DNA from: JACADW01 sp963747985 | Lineage (GTDB): Bacteria > Acidobacteriota > UBA6911 | Reading direction: 5' to 3' | NCBI GenBank assembly: GCA_963747985.1 | Contig: CAVVHG010000005.1 | Coordinates: forward strand, 186,001-250,000 | Length of the DNA stretch: 64,000 nucleotides | Shown here: one piece after another, positions 52,506-61,375 of the stretch | Position numbering within the stretch: position 1 is the stretch's first letter | How the letters are laid out: every line of letters begins with the position of its first letter | Made by a program: the position numbers and the translations under genes | Notes under the pieces: generated by a model | Database searches by the model: none | Told to the model about the DNA's origin: nothing | Seen by the model: the letters and a program-made list of their open reading frames with translations, nothing else

Positions 52506-53906
52506 TCAAGTCCTGAAGATCAGGTCCGAGAGCTCCTGGACCGTCCGCACAGGGAGCAGCTCCATCCGGCCGACCGGTTCGAGTAAAGGGAGGTTCCCGG
52601 CCGGGAGGACGCTCTTGTCGAATCCCATGGCTGCGGCTTCGCGAAGACGCACGTGTATCTGGCTGACGGGCCGGACCTCTCCTGACAGGCCCAACTCCCC
52701 GAGCAGGACCGCCTTCGGCGCAACCGCACGATTGCGGAAACTGCTTAGAACGGCCGCAACGATCGCGAGATCCGATGCGGGCTCGGTGATCTGCAGGCCA
52801 CCGGCGGCGTTGAGGTAGATATCACAACTCATGAGCGGGATACCGAGGCGCTTCTCGATCATTGCCACCAGAACCGACACCCGGTTGTAGTCGATCCCTG
52901 TGGCGGTTCGGCGCGCGGTCCCGTACTGGGTTTCTAGGACCAGAGCCTGCAGCTCCACGAGGATGGGCCTGCTTCCTTCCATGGCGCAGCAGACGGCGCT
53001 GCCGGGGGATGTCGTCCCGGACTCGGAGAGAAAGAGGCTTGAAGGATTCCGGACCGGGATCAGGCCGGCAGCCGTCATCTCGAATATCCCGACCTCGTTC
53101 GCGGCGCCGAAGCGGTTCTTCACGGCGCGGATGATCCTGTGGCTGTGGTGTCTGTCACCTTCAAAATAGAGAACTGCATCCACTATGTGTTCGAGGGCTT
53201 TCGGGCCGGCGATGCTGCCATCCTTAGTGACGTGGCCGATCAGAAAGACCGCGATTTGCTCCAGCTTGGCAAGCCGGAGGAGTTGGGTGGCGACGTGTCT
53301 TACCTGCGTGATGCTGCCCGGCGTCGACTCGAGCTCTTCCGAGCAGGTGGTCTGCACCGAATCGATAATCAGGTCGGTGGGCTTGATCTGCCCCGCCGCT
53401 GCCAGGATATTCTCGAGGCTGGATTCAGCCAGGACATAGATGTCCTCTGCTCCGGCGGCCGGAGATACCGGGACTGCCTGCGCCGAGGATTGATTGAGGC
53501 GCTCGGCTCTCATCTTGATCTGCCGCACCGACTCTTCGCCTGAGACGTACAGCACGCGACGTCCCACACGCAGCAGGCTCTGGGCGATCTGAAGCAGAAG
53601 AGTGGACTTCCCCACCCCGGGTTCGCCGCCGAGCAGAACCAGCGAGCCCGGGACTATGCCGCCTCCGAGCACCCTGTTGAATTCCGCGTTGGACGTTTCC
53701 ACCCGGGGTGCATCCTCCGAGTTGACATCGCTCAGGCGTTCAACCTTCACCGCCTCATGCCGGAGCGGCGTCGTGCCGCGCGCGTCAACCGGCTTCCTCT
53801 CTTCGATGAAGGAGTTCCAACTGCCGCAATCCGGGCATCGCCCCAGCCACTTTGGTGTGGAATACCCGCAGGACTGACAAGCGAACACTGAAGGAGTTTT
53901 TGTCAT
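52506..53906 (-). CDS. radA: DNA repair protein RadA/Sms
   Basis: This 466-aa protein has an N-terminal C4 zinc finger (CQSCG, CPDCG), Walker A GGEPGVGKSTLLLQIA, the RadA-specific AVKNRFGAANEVG motif and a C-terminal Lon-protease-like domain. It is a DnaB-like helicase for recombination intermediate processing. It starts 3 bp after the alr stop. Confidence 0.96.
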   Translation of the reverse strand: MTKTPSVFACQSCGYSTPKWLGRCPDCGSWNSFIEERKPVDARGTTPLRHEAVKVERLSDVNSEDAPRVETSNAEFNRVLGGGIVPGSLVLLGGEPGVGKSTLLLQIAQSLLRVGRRVLYVSGEESVRQIKMRAERLNQSSAQAVPVSPAAGAEDIYVLAESSLENILAAAGQIKPTDLIIDSVQTTCSEELESTPGSITQVRHVATQLLRLAKLEQIAVFLIGHVTKDGSIAGPKALEHIVDAVLYFEGDRHHSHRIIRAVKNRFGAANEVGIFEMTAAGLIPVRNPSSLFLSESGTTSPGSAVCCAMEGSRPILVELQALVLETQYGTARRTATGIDYNRVSVLVAMIEKRLGIPLMSCDIYLNAAGGLQITEPASDLAIVAAVLSSFRNRAVAPKAVLLGELGLSGEVRPVSQIHVRLREAAAMGFDKSVLPAGNLPLLEPVGRMELLPVRTVQELSDLIFRT

Positions 53907-53909
53907 ACT

Positions 53910-55097
53910 CTATGAACGGGAATTGAAGGCCGTTGAGCGAGATTCTTTGTATAGGCGAGGCACACGCAGGCTGATGCCGCAGAGAACCTCGTAGGGAATG
54001 GTTCCGAGCAGGTCGGCCCAGACCTCGGCATCCAGCCGGCATTTGGAGCTGCGGCCGAGAAGAATCACCTCATCTCCTTCTTGTGCCTCGGGGATCCCGG
54101 TGACATCGATAACCGCCATGTCCATAGAAATGGCTCCGAGAACTCCGGCCCAACAATCACGGACGATAACCTTCGACTTGCCGCTCAGTGCCCGGCGGAA
54201 ACCGTCGGCGTAGCCGACGGGCAGCGTGGCCACGCGCATCCTCCGTGAAGCCGTGAACCTCCGGTTGTAGCCGACGGAGTCACCCGCGTCGATCGTGTGA
54301 AGATGACCGATCCTTGTCTTCAGGCTGAGCACAGGCTCGAATCCTTCCGGACGCCGCCCCTGGGCGGGCGGGTATCCGTAGAGGGCGATCCCCGGGCGGG
54401 CGCTCCAGGTCCTCAACCCCCCTCCGTACAGCAGGCCGGCGCTGTTGGCCGCATGAATCTCCCCGGGGTCGATCCCGGCCTCTCGAATGGCGGAGATTGC
54501 GTCGAGAAACCTCGCTGTCTGTTCTTGCGTGAAGGCCTGGTCATCTTCTTCGGCGCAAGCGAAGTGCGTGAACGTCCCGGACACGCGGAGATGGCAGGCT
54601 GACCGTAACGCTTCCAGGAGCGGTCCCAGGGCATTCCAGGGAGCGCCGAGCCGGTTCATTCCCGTATCGATCTTGATGTGGACGGATACCTGTACTGCGC
54701 GCTCCACGGCTGCCTGCTCCATGGCACGCACCGCCCGCGGCGAATACAACGTGGGCGTGAGACCGTGCGCGACCGCTTGCGCCTCCTGTCCGGGCCAGAC
54801 GCCTTCCAGGACGATGATCTCGGCGGATATGCCGGCTTCCCGAAGCAGGATTCCCTCCTCGACTATTGCCACAGCGAAAGCGGTAGCCCCGGCAGCCATG
54901 AGCCTGCCCGTGACCTCCACCGCTCCGTGACCGTAGGCGTTCGCCTTGATGACGGGGATCAGGCGGGGCCGGGACCGCGAGACATCGACGGGACGGACGA
55001 GAGCATCCAGCGTGCGGTAGTTTGTCGCAAGGGCTCCCAGGTCGATTTCCGCCCAGGTCGGCCGGCAGTTGAAGAAACTCTCTCCGGGTATCTGCAT
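53910..55097 (-). CDS. alr: Alanine racemase
   Basis: This 395-aa PLP enzyme has PVIKANAYGHGAVEV with the PLP lysine near residue 50, and the second-domain VGYNRRF and AISMDMAVIDVTG. It supplies D-alanine for peptidoglycan. It lies between dnaB and radA on the same strand. Confidence 0.96.
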   Translation of the reverse strand: MQIPGESFFNCRPTWAEIDLGALATNYRTLDALVRPVDVSRSRPRLIPVIKANAYGHGAVEVTGRLMAAGATAFAVAIVEEGILLREAGISAEIIVLEGVWPGQEAQAVAHGLTPTLYSPRAVRAMEQAAVERAVQVSVHIKIDTGMNRLGAPWNALGPLLEALRSACHLRVSGTFTHFACAEEDDQAFTQEQTARFLDAISAIREAGIDPGEIHAANSAGLLYGGGLRTWSARPGIALYGYPPAQGRRPEGFEPVLSLKTRIGHLHTIDAGDSVGYNRRFTASRRMRVATLPVGYADGFRRALSGKSKVIVRDCWAGVLGAISMDMAVIDVTGIPEAQEGDEVILLGRSSKCRLDAEVWADLLGTIPYEVLCGISLRVPRLYKESRSTAFNSRS

Positions 55098-55133
55098 CGG
55101 GGCGTGCGGCGTTGTCCCCGGCAGAAGCGAGGC

Positions 55134-56483
55134 TCAGGGCTCCTGCCAGAGGTTGGCGAACTTGGTGTACTGCTTGATGAACGCGACCCTCAGCGTTCCG
55201 GTAGGGCCGTTCCTCTGTTTTCCGATGATGAGTTCCGCGACGCCGCTGTTCTCTTCCGTGGCGCTGAACACCTCCTCACGGAAGATGAAGAGCACGACGT
55301 CCGCGTCCTGTTCGATCGAACCGGACTCCCGCAGATCCGAAAGCTGCGGCCGGTGATCTCCACGGCGTGCTTCGACCGCGCGGCTGAGCTGCGATATCGC
55401 GACTACGGGGACGTTGAGCTCCTTCGCCAGCGCTTTCAGGCCGCGCGATATCTGGGAGATTTCCTGAGTCCTGTTTTCGACGCGCTGGGTGCCTGCGGTC
55501 ATGAGCTGAAGGTAGTCGACGACGATGAGGTCCAGCTTGAACTCCATGCTGAGCCGGCGCGCCTTCGAACGCATCTCCACAACCGAGGCCGACGCGGAAT
55601 CATCGATGAAGATCCTGGACTGCGAAATCCCGCCGGCCGCTCGACCGAGACGGGTCCAGTCCTCCTTGTTCAGGTATCCGGTGTTTACCTTGTGGAGGTC
55701 GATCTCGCCTTCCGCGCAAAGCAGTCTCTTGACGAGCGCCTCCTTGCTCATCTCGAGGCTGAAAATGCCTACGGTCATCTGCTTCCTGAGGGCTGCATGC
55801 AGGGCGATGTTCAGGCAGAGGCTTGTCTTTCCCAGGCCGGGCCTTGCCGCCACGATGATCAGGTCGGCCGGCTGCAGGCCCGCCGTCATCTTGTCGAGTT
55901 CGGTGAAACCGGTTTCCACCCCGGTCACGAGTGTCTTGCGGTTGGCTACCTCCTCGATGTGTTTGTAGACGGCGTTGACCAGGGGATCGATTGGCGAAAA
56001 ACCGGATCGAAACTGCCCCGTCGAGATTTCGAAAACGGCCTTCTCGACATCCGCGAGGATCTCGCCCGCGGTCTCCTCGGCTCCGTAGCTGCGCGTCATG
56101 ATCTCGTTGGATATCTGGATCAGGCGCCGCAGGGTTGCCTTCTCCTTCACGATCTGCGCGTAGTGCTCTATGTTGATCGCGCGTGGCAGCCCGTCGGTGA
56201 GGCTCGCCAGGTAGGCCGGGCCGCCGGCCCTCTCCAGATCGTCCGTCCGCTGCAGCTCGTTCTTCAGGGTGATAAGGTCTATCGGACGCTGCCCGGTTGA
56301 CAGCTCCGACATCTTCTCGTAGATCTTGCGATGGCCCTCGAGATAGAAGTCCTCTTTGCGCAGCGAGTCGAGGACCGAGAAGATGGCCTTCTCATCGAGA
56401 AGTATGGCTCCGAGCACGGAACGCTCCGCCTCGAGGTTGCTGGGCAGGGTTCTTTCGAGGCTGATATCGGAGGCCATGGGCAT
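55134..56483 (-). CDS. dnaB: Replicative DNA helicase DnaB
   Basis: This 449-aa hexameric helicase has the N-terminal DnaB domain (LPSNLEAERSVLGAILLD) and the RecA-like core with Walker A ARPGLGKTSLCLNIA, VVDYLQLM, ISQLSRAVEARRGDHRPQLSDLRESGSIEQDADVV-type motifs and QRNGPTGT. It follows rplI as in many bacteria. No strong ribosome site is visible; MPMASD allows two starts. Confidence 0.97.
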   Translation of the reverse strand: MPMASDISLERTLPSNLEAERSVLGAILLDEKAIFSVLDSLRKEDFYLEGHRKIYEKMSELSTGQRPIDLITLKNELQRTDDLERAGGPAYLASLTDGLPRAINIEHYAQIVKEKATLRRLIQISNEIMTRSYGAEETAGEILADVEKAVFEISTGQFRSGFSPIDPLVNAVYKHIEEVANRKTLVTGVETGFTELDKMTAGLQPADLIIVAARPGLGKTSLCLNIALHAALRKQMTVGIFSLEMSKEALVKRLLCAEGEIDLHKVNTGYLNKEDWTRLGRAAGGISQSRIFIDDSASASVVEMRSKARRLSMEFKLDLIVVDYLQLMTAGTQRVENRTQEISQISRGLKALAKELNVPVVAISQLSRAVEARRGDHRPQLSDLRESGSIEQDADVVLFIFREEVFSATEENSGVAELIIGKQRNGPTGTLRVAFIKQYTKFANLWQEP

Positions 56484-56627
56484 TCAAGAGGTATTGCCGG
56501 CTGCGACCCCTTTGTACCACCAAGACGCGAAGACGGAAAGGATATCTTGGCCACGACGACGCGGCGCCCACGGAGACCTCCCGGTCTCCCGCAAGCGCTC
56601 GCGTCTCAGGGATCCGCCTGTGCGGAG

Positions 56628-57086
56628 TTACTGAGCGGCTTCGGGTTCTTCTTCAACAGCGATTCGCACCGGGACGGTGACATCCCTGTGGAGGCGGATC
56701 GGAACCTGGTAGTCCCCGATGCTCTTGATGGGCTCATCGAGCTGGATCTTGCGCTTGTCGACCTCGATCTTGCGGGCGCTGAGGGAATCCGCAATGTCCA
56801 GAGCGGTGACCGAGCCATAGAGAATGCCGCCCTCTCCCACCTTCTTGCGGATCGTGATCTGAAGCTTGACGATTTCTTTCGCCAGCAGCGAGGCGGCTTC
56901 CTTGTCGCGTTGGTCGCGGCGGGCAGCCGCAAGGCGCTCGATGTCGGTGACCTTGAGGTTGCCGGGAGTCGCCTCGACCGCGATCTTCATCGGGATGAGG
57001 TAGTTTCGTCCGTAGCCGGTGGCAACCTTGACGACATCGCCGGCTTTCCCGAGCTTATCCACGTCCTGCTTGAGTATGACTTTCAT
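56628..57086 (-). CDS. rplI: 50S ribosomal protein L9
   Basis: This 152-aa protein starts MKVILKQDVDKLGKAGDVV with the typical GRNYLIPMKIA, a long connecting helix and a C-terminal domain (LDEPIKSIGDYQVPIRLH). GGAGGGA supports the ATG at 57086; the upstream frame extension is non-coding. About 140 bp separates it from dnaB. Confidence 0.96.
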   Translation of the reverse strand: MKVILKQDVDKLGKAGDVVKVATGYGRNYLIPMKIAVEATPGNLKVTDIERLAAARRDQRDKEAASLLAKEIVKLQITIRKKVGEGGILYGSVTALDIADSLSARKIEVDKRKIQLDEPIKSIGDYQVPIRLHRDVTVPVRIAVEEEPEAAQ

Positions 57087-57108
57087 GGTTCTCCCTCCTC
57101 GATTCCGC

Positions 57109-57342
57109 TCACTCGGAGACGAACGGGATGATGGCCAGGTGGCGCGCACGCTTGATCGCCTCCGACAACTGGCGCTGATGGATCGAGCAGACCCCGCTGA
57201 TCCTCCGAGGCAGGATCTTTCCGCGCTCGGGGATGAAGTGGGAGAGCAGCTTGCCGTCTTTGTAGTCGATGTAGGTTATCTTCTCGGCACAGAACTTGCA
57301 GACGCGTTTGCGCCGGATTGAGAATCGTTTCGGAACTGGCAT
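57109..57342 (-). CDS. rpsR: 30S ribosomal protein S18
   Basis: This 77-aa protein has KRVCKFCAEKITYIDYKDG and the IPERGKILPRRISGVCSIHQRQL core of S18. The CxxC plus downstream Cys suggest the zinc-binding C+ paralog type. It starts 114 bp downstream of rpsF, with no ssb gene between them. Confidence 0.97.
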   Translation of the reverse strand: MPVPKRFSIRRKRVCKFCAEKITYIDYKDGKLLSHFIPERGKILPRRISGVCSIHQRQLSEAIKRARHLAIIPFVSE

Positions 57343-57456
57343 GATCGATGGCCTCTCTGGAATACGAACGACCGGGTATCGCCGCCCGTCTGCCGGGGTC
57401 TGAACGAAGAGTCGAACACCCGGCGATACTTGTCGCGGCTGCCACGGCCGGATACT

Positions 57457-57855
57457 TTACTGTTGCGGCTGGATGGCTTCGGTTTCTACAACCGGCTGCG
57501 GCGCCGGCTCGGTCCTCGGCCGAGATTTTCTCTGCCGGATTGCCTTGATCTTCTCGGAGCGCTTGAGATCCTCGTCGATGCGCACCGACAGAAAGCGGAT
57601 GACATAATCGGTCACCCTGAAACGCCTTTCGAGCTCTGCGATGGCGGCGCCGTCCCCTTCGATGGTCAGGACCACGTAGTAGGCATCCCTGAACCTCTTG
57701 ATCTTGTATGCAAGGGACCTCTTGCCCCAATTGTCCACTTTAGTTACCCTGCCGTTCTTGCCCTCGATGACCGCCTGGGTATGCGCGATGAAGGCATCGA
57801 GTTCCTCGCTGGTCAGGGTGGGTGCGGCAACGAAAACCACCTCGTAAGTTCTCAC
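57457..57855 (-). CDS. rpsF: 30S ribosomal protein S6
   Basis: This 132-aa protein starts MRTYEVVFVAAPTLTSEEL and has NWGKRSLAYKIKRFRDAYYVV and IRFLSVRIDEDL, typical of S6, plus a Pro/Gln-rich tail. It binds 16S rRNA with S18, encoded just downstream. Confidence 0.96.
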   Translation of the reverse strand: MRTYEVVFVAAPTLTSEELDAFIAHTQAVIEGKNGRVTKVDNWGKRSLAYKIKRFRDAYYVVLTIEGDGAAIAELERRFRVTDYVIRFLSVRIDEDLKRSEKIKAIRQRKSRPRTEPAPQPVVETEAIQPQQ

Positions 57856-57913
57856 CGGTCTTTCTCCTTTGACATGATTCCTGACAATTACAGTCCGTCA
57901 GGCACGAATCTCT

Positions 57914-58489
57914 TCAGGCGTTGCAGGCCGACATGGCTTTCTCGACGCCCTCATTGACAATTATCCGGACAGCCTCGGCTGCCCTGCGTATCATCTCGTT
58001 CAATTCCTGCCCGCGAGCCGCGGGAAATTCCGACAGGACGAAGCCAGCCTTGTCGTCCGGCGTCTCCTCTTCGCCGATCCCCAGCCGGACACGTGTGATC
58101 TCTTCACTCCCGAGTGCAGCGATCACCGATTCCAGGCCGTGATGACCTCCTGCCGACCCGCGTCTCCTCACCCGGACTCGGCCGAATGGCAGGTTCAGGT
58201 CATCAACGACCAATATGAGCGCTTCCAGCGTGCAGCCGAACCCCTCGACGAGGAGCTCCACCGCATGACCGCTCAGGTTCATGTAGGTCAGCGGTTTGGC
58301 CAGCAGAACCGGGTGGCCGTCGATTGTCGCTTCGCAGACCATCGACCGGCACCGGATCGCCCAGGGACCTGCTTTGGTCTCACCCGCAAGCTCGTCGACA
58401 GCCATGAACCCGACGTTATGCCGCGTTGCCGCATAGCGCGCCCCGGGGTTGCCGAGTCCCACTACCAGTCTGTGAACCATGGTCGGCAC
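57914..58489 (-). CDS. pth: Peptidyl-tRNA hydrolase
   Basis: This 191-aa enzyme has VVGLGNPGARYAATRHNVGFMAVD with the catalytic His, and LVVDDLNLPFGRVRVRRRGS with the catalytic Asp, plus GGHHGLESV. It rescues stalled peptidyl-tRNA. A GTG at 58489 or ATG at 58480 could start it. It lies 9 bp after rplY. Confidence 0.96.
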   Translation of the reverse strand: MPTMVHRLVVGLGNPGARYAATRHNVGFMAVDELAGETKAGPWAIRCRSMVCEATIDGHPVLLAKPLTYMNLSGHAVELLVEGFGCTLEALILVVDDLNLPFGRVRVRRRGSAGGHHGLESVIAALGSEEITRVRLGIGEEETPDDKAGFVLSEFPAARGQELNEMIRRAAEAVRIIVNEGVEKAMSACNA

Positions 58490-58498
58490 GGATCGGCG

Positions 58499-59179
58499 CT
58501 ATTCCTTCTTCGTCTCCTTCTTTGTCTCCTCCTCAGCGCCTTCCTCGGTCGCCTTGCCCTTCTTGATCACCTCGGGCTCCGCAGCCTCGGCAGGAGCGGC
58601 CTCGACGGGCACGACCTCCTCCTTCAGCGGCGGCGAGATGGTGACGATGACTACCTCGGGATCGGTCAGGACCTTGATCTTGGGACCGAACTCGATGTTC
58701 TTGACCCGGACGTAGTCGTTGATCTTGAGGTGACCTACATCCACCTTGATCGAATCCGGGATGTCCGCCGGCAGGCATTCCAGGTCGATCGCGCGTGTGA
58801 CGAAATCCAGGAGACCGCCCGCCTTCACGCCTTCGGCCTCGCCGACGAGTTCGACGTTGACGGACACCTCCAGCAGCCGGTCCATCGCGATCTGGACGAA
58901 GTCCGTATGGATCAGGCGCCCCCTGACGGGATCCAGCTGGTATTCCTTCACCATGGCGTTCGTCTGCTCACCCCCATCCACGCTGAGTGAGAAGATCGTG
59001 TTCTGTCCGCTCTCCGAGTAGAGAATGTCCACGACGGCTTTGGGCTCCACGGAGAGGGGTACAGGCTCTCTTCCGCGCCCGTAAAGCACGGCAGGGATGA
59101 GGCCGGCAGTCCGAAGACGGCGATTGGCGTTCTTGCCGCCCGGTGCGCGGCGTTTTGCTTCGATCAAGATCTGAGACAT
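58499..59179 (-). CDS. rplY: 50S ribosomal protein L25/general stress protein Ctc
   Basis: This 226-aa protein has the L25 domain (EAKRRAPGGKNANRRLRTAGLIPAVLYG in two parts) and the C-terminal TL5/Ctc domain (DFVTRAIDLECLPADIPDSI), then a low-complexity Glu/Lys/Ala tail. It binds 5S rRNA. AAGGAG supports the ATG at 59179. Confidence 0.95.
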   Translation of the reverse strand: MSQILIEAKRRAPGGKNANRRLRTAGLIPAVLYGRGREPVPLSVEPKAVVDILYSESGQNTIFSLSVDGGEQTNAMVKEYQLDPVRGRLIHTDFVQIAMDRLLEVSVNVELVGEAEGVKAGGLLDFVTRAIDLECLPADIPDSIKVDVGHLKINDYVRVKNIEFGPKIKVLTDPEVVIVTISPPLKEEVVPVEAAPAEAAEPEVIKKGKATEEGAEEETKKETKKE

Positions 59180-59199
59180 GAGATCCAACTCCTTGCAGA

Positions 59200-60159
59200 T
59201 CAAACGAAAAGGTCGCTGACGCTCGTCTCCTCATGAATGCTGCCGACTGCCTCGGCCAGCAGTCTGGCGACGCTCAGCACAGTCATGTTGGGCAAGATCT
59301 TCGACTTGTCGATCGATACGGTGTTCGTGAGGATGATTTCATCGAGCGGAGCCTCACGCAGACGCTCGATAGCGGGCCCGCTCAACACGGCATGGGTCGC
59401 ACAGGCCAGGATGCGATTTGCCTTCTTCTTCTTGATCGCGCTTACCGTGTTGACCAGGGTGCCCGCAGTGTCGACCATGTCGTCGACTATCAGAACGTTG
59501 CGTCCCCCGACGTGCCCGATCACGTGCATCACCTCGGCATGATTGGGCGAGGTGCGGCGTTTGTCCACGACCGCGAGGTCCGCGTTCAGGCGCTTCGCGA
59601 ACGCCCGGGTTCTCTCGACGCCCCCCGCATCCGGCGAAACCAGGGTCAGGTCGGGGATGTTCAGCTTCCGGATATAGTCGATGAGCACAGGGGCGGCGAA
59701 CAGGTGATCCACGGGTATATTGAAGAACCCTTGAATCTGTCCCGCGTGCAAATCCATGGTAAGTATCCGGTCCGCGCCGGCGGCGGTGAGCAGGTCCGCC
59801 ACCAGTTTCGAGGAGATCGGAACCCTGGGCTTGTCTTTCCGGTCCTGCCTTGCATAGCCGTAGTACGGCATGACAGCCGTGATCCGGGCCGCCGAGGAAC
59901 GCTTGAACGCGTCCAGCATGACCAGGAGTTCCATCATGTTGTTGTTGACCGGCGGGCAGGTGGGCTGGATCACGAAGACGTCCTTGCCCCTGACGTTCTC
60001 GAGTATCTGGAAATAGAGCTCGCCGTCGCTGAACGTGGTCAGCTTTGCCTCGCCCAGGGTGATCCCAAGGTGCTCGCAGATCTCTCTGGCCAATTCAAGA
60101 TTGGCATTACCGGAAAACACTTTCAATTCGGCATTCCTCAACTGGGATCCAAGGCTCAT
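59200..60159 (-). CDS. prs: Ribose-phosphate pyrophosphokinase
   Basis: This 319-aa enzyme makes PRPP from ribose 5-phosphate and ATP. It has FSDGELYFQILENVRGKDVF, the PRPP-binding loop VDDMVDTAGTLVN and ADRILTMDLHAGQIQGFF. It is preceded by tRNA-Gln and followed by rplY, a conserved order. Confidence 0.97.
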   Translation of the reverse strand: MSLGSQLRNAELKVFSGNANLELAREICEHLGITLGEAKLTTFSDGELYFQILENVRGKDVFVIQPTCPPVNNNMMELLVMLDAFKRSSAARITAVMPYYGYARQDRKDKPRVPISSKLVADLLTAAGADRILTMDLHAGQIQGFFNIPVDHLFAAPVLIDYIRKLNIPDLTLVSPDAGGVERTRAFAKRLNADLAVVDKRRTSPNHAEVMHVIGHVGGRNVLIVDDMVDTAGTLVNTVSAIKKKKANRILACATHAVLSGPAIERLREAPLDEIILTNTVSIDKSKILPNMTVLSVARLLAEAVGSIHEETSVSDLFV

Positions 60160-60192
60160 ACGCTACCGTGTGTGTATTCGCGCCAAAGAGTT

Positions 60193-60267
60193 TGGCTGGG
60201 GCGGGAGGATTCGAACCTCCGAATGCAGGTTCCAAAGACCTGTGTCTTACCGCTTGACGACGCCCCA
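60193..60267 (-). tRNA. tRNA-Gln (anticodon TTG)
   Basis: A full cloverleaf is visible: acceptor TGGGGCG/CGCCCCA, D-arm GTC..GAC, anticodon stem CAGGT/ACCTG with loop CTTTGGA (anticodon TTG at 60233-60235), T-arm GGAGG-TTCGAAT-CCTCC, discriminator G and encoded CCA. It lies between ispE and prs on the same strand. Confidence 0.97.
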
Positions 60268-60344
60268 TTCCTCCAACCGATAAACGCAGAGGGCAGGACC
60301 TGGCCACACCGCGTCTGCAATCCGCAGATCGGCGGGGCCGGCGG

Positions 60345-61262
60345 CTACGCGAACATCCGCTTGAAGAACCCGAGACGAGAAAGGGTCTTCGCCGGAAACA
60401 CCCGCCATTCCTCCCGCCTCACGGCGCTGGAGGCTGCGAGAGCTGACTCCTCCTTAAGGAAGAATCCGAAGACTGATGATCCGCTGCCTGACAGCAGGCT
60501 CGCTACCGCTCCATGCTCCAACAGGAGATCTCTTGCTTCCCTGATGGAATCGTACCTGTCCAGAACCACCTGCTCGAAATCGTTGAAGATCCCGGGCAGG
60601 CAATCCAGACCTGCCTGCAGCAGGCTGCAAAAACAATAGATTTTACGGTGTGATTCGTCCGGTGTCAACCGGCGTGTGAGCAGTGCATAAGCTTCGGAGG
60701 TCGGAATGCGCAGCCCGGGATAGATGACGACCAGATGGGCCTCCGGCAGTTCCGGTACAGGGTAAACCTCGTCCCCGCGGCCGGCACCGAGCGCCGTTCC
60801 GCCGTGCAGGAAGAAAGGGACGTCGGAGCCGAGAGCGGATGCAAGCCGTTGCATCAGTGCAGGGTCGGCCTCCATGTCCCATAGCCGGCACAGCCCCAGC
60901 AGCGTGGCAGCGGCATTGCTGCTGCCGCCGCCCAGCCCGGATCCCTGGGGCAGGAACTTGCGAAGGGTGATCCGCGCGCCCTGTATGGACGGGACCTCGC
61001 GCATGAGGGCGCTCGCTGCCTTCCATACCAGGTTCTGCTCCAGCGGTACATCCGGCAGGCCCTCACACGTAAGTTCGAGCGTGGACGAGCGGTGCATTTC
61101 AAGCGTGTCGTGGAGGTCGATGCTCTGAAACACCGTGCGGATCTCGTGAAACCCGTCCTGGCGTGGCTCCAGCACCGCCAGTGCCAGATTGACCTTGGCG
61201 AAGGAGTGCACCAGCAGGCTGCCGGGCGACCCCGGTCGAGCTTCGGAAGAGGGCTGAGTCAC
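60345..61262 (-). CDS. ispE: 4-diphosphocytidyl-2-C-methyl-D-erythritol kinase
   Basis: This 305-aa GHMP kinase of the MEP pathway starts with SFAKVNLALAVLEPRQDGFHEI, has the ATP-binding loop PQGSGLGGGSSNAAATL, and the C-terminal LLSGSGSSVFGFF. It complements ispDF in the same gene run. Length is normal. Confidence 0.95.
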   Translation of the reverse strand: MTQPSSEARPGSPGSLLVHSFAKVNLALAVLEPRQDGFHEIRTVFQSIDLHDTLEMHRSSTLELTCEGLPDVPLEQNLVWKAASALMREVPSIQGARITLRKFLPQGSGLGGGSSNAAATLLGLCRLWDMEADPALMQRLASALGSDVPFFLHGGTALGAGRGDEVYPVPELPEAHLVVIYPGLRIPTSEAYALLTRRLTPDESHRKIYCFCSLLQAGLDCLPGIFNDFEQVVLDRYDSIREARDLLLEHGAVASLLSGSGSSVFGFFLKEESALAASSAVRREEWRVFPAKTLSRLGFFKRMFA

Positions 61263-61375
61263 CTGCGGCTCCGGGGCGCGAGTAGCGGGGCTGCGCCGGA
61301 AACCTGTTTCCGGATTGGCAGCCAGGGGGTCGCGTGTCTTGAGGACATTTTGCAGCCTGTGTCCAGGAAGTCAGG

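Noticed and set aside
56500..56625. Small gene between dnaB and rplI
   Set aside because: The sequence is low-complexity (ACCACCAAGACGCGAAGACG-like) with no ribosome site or conserved frame.
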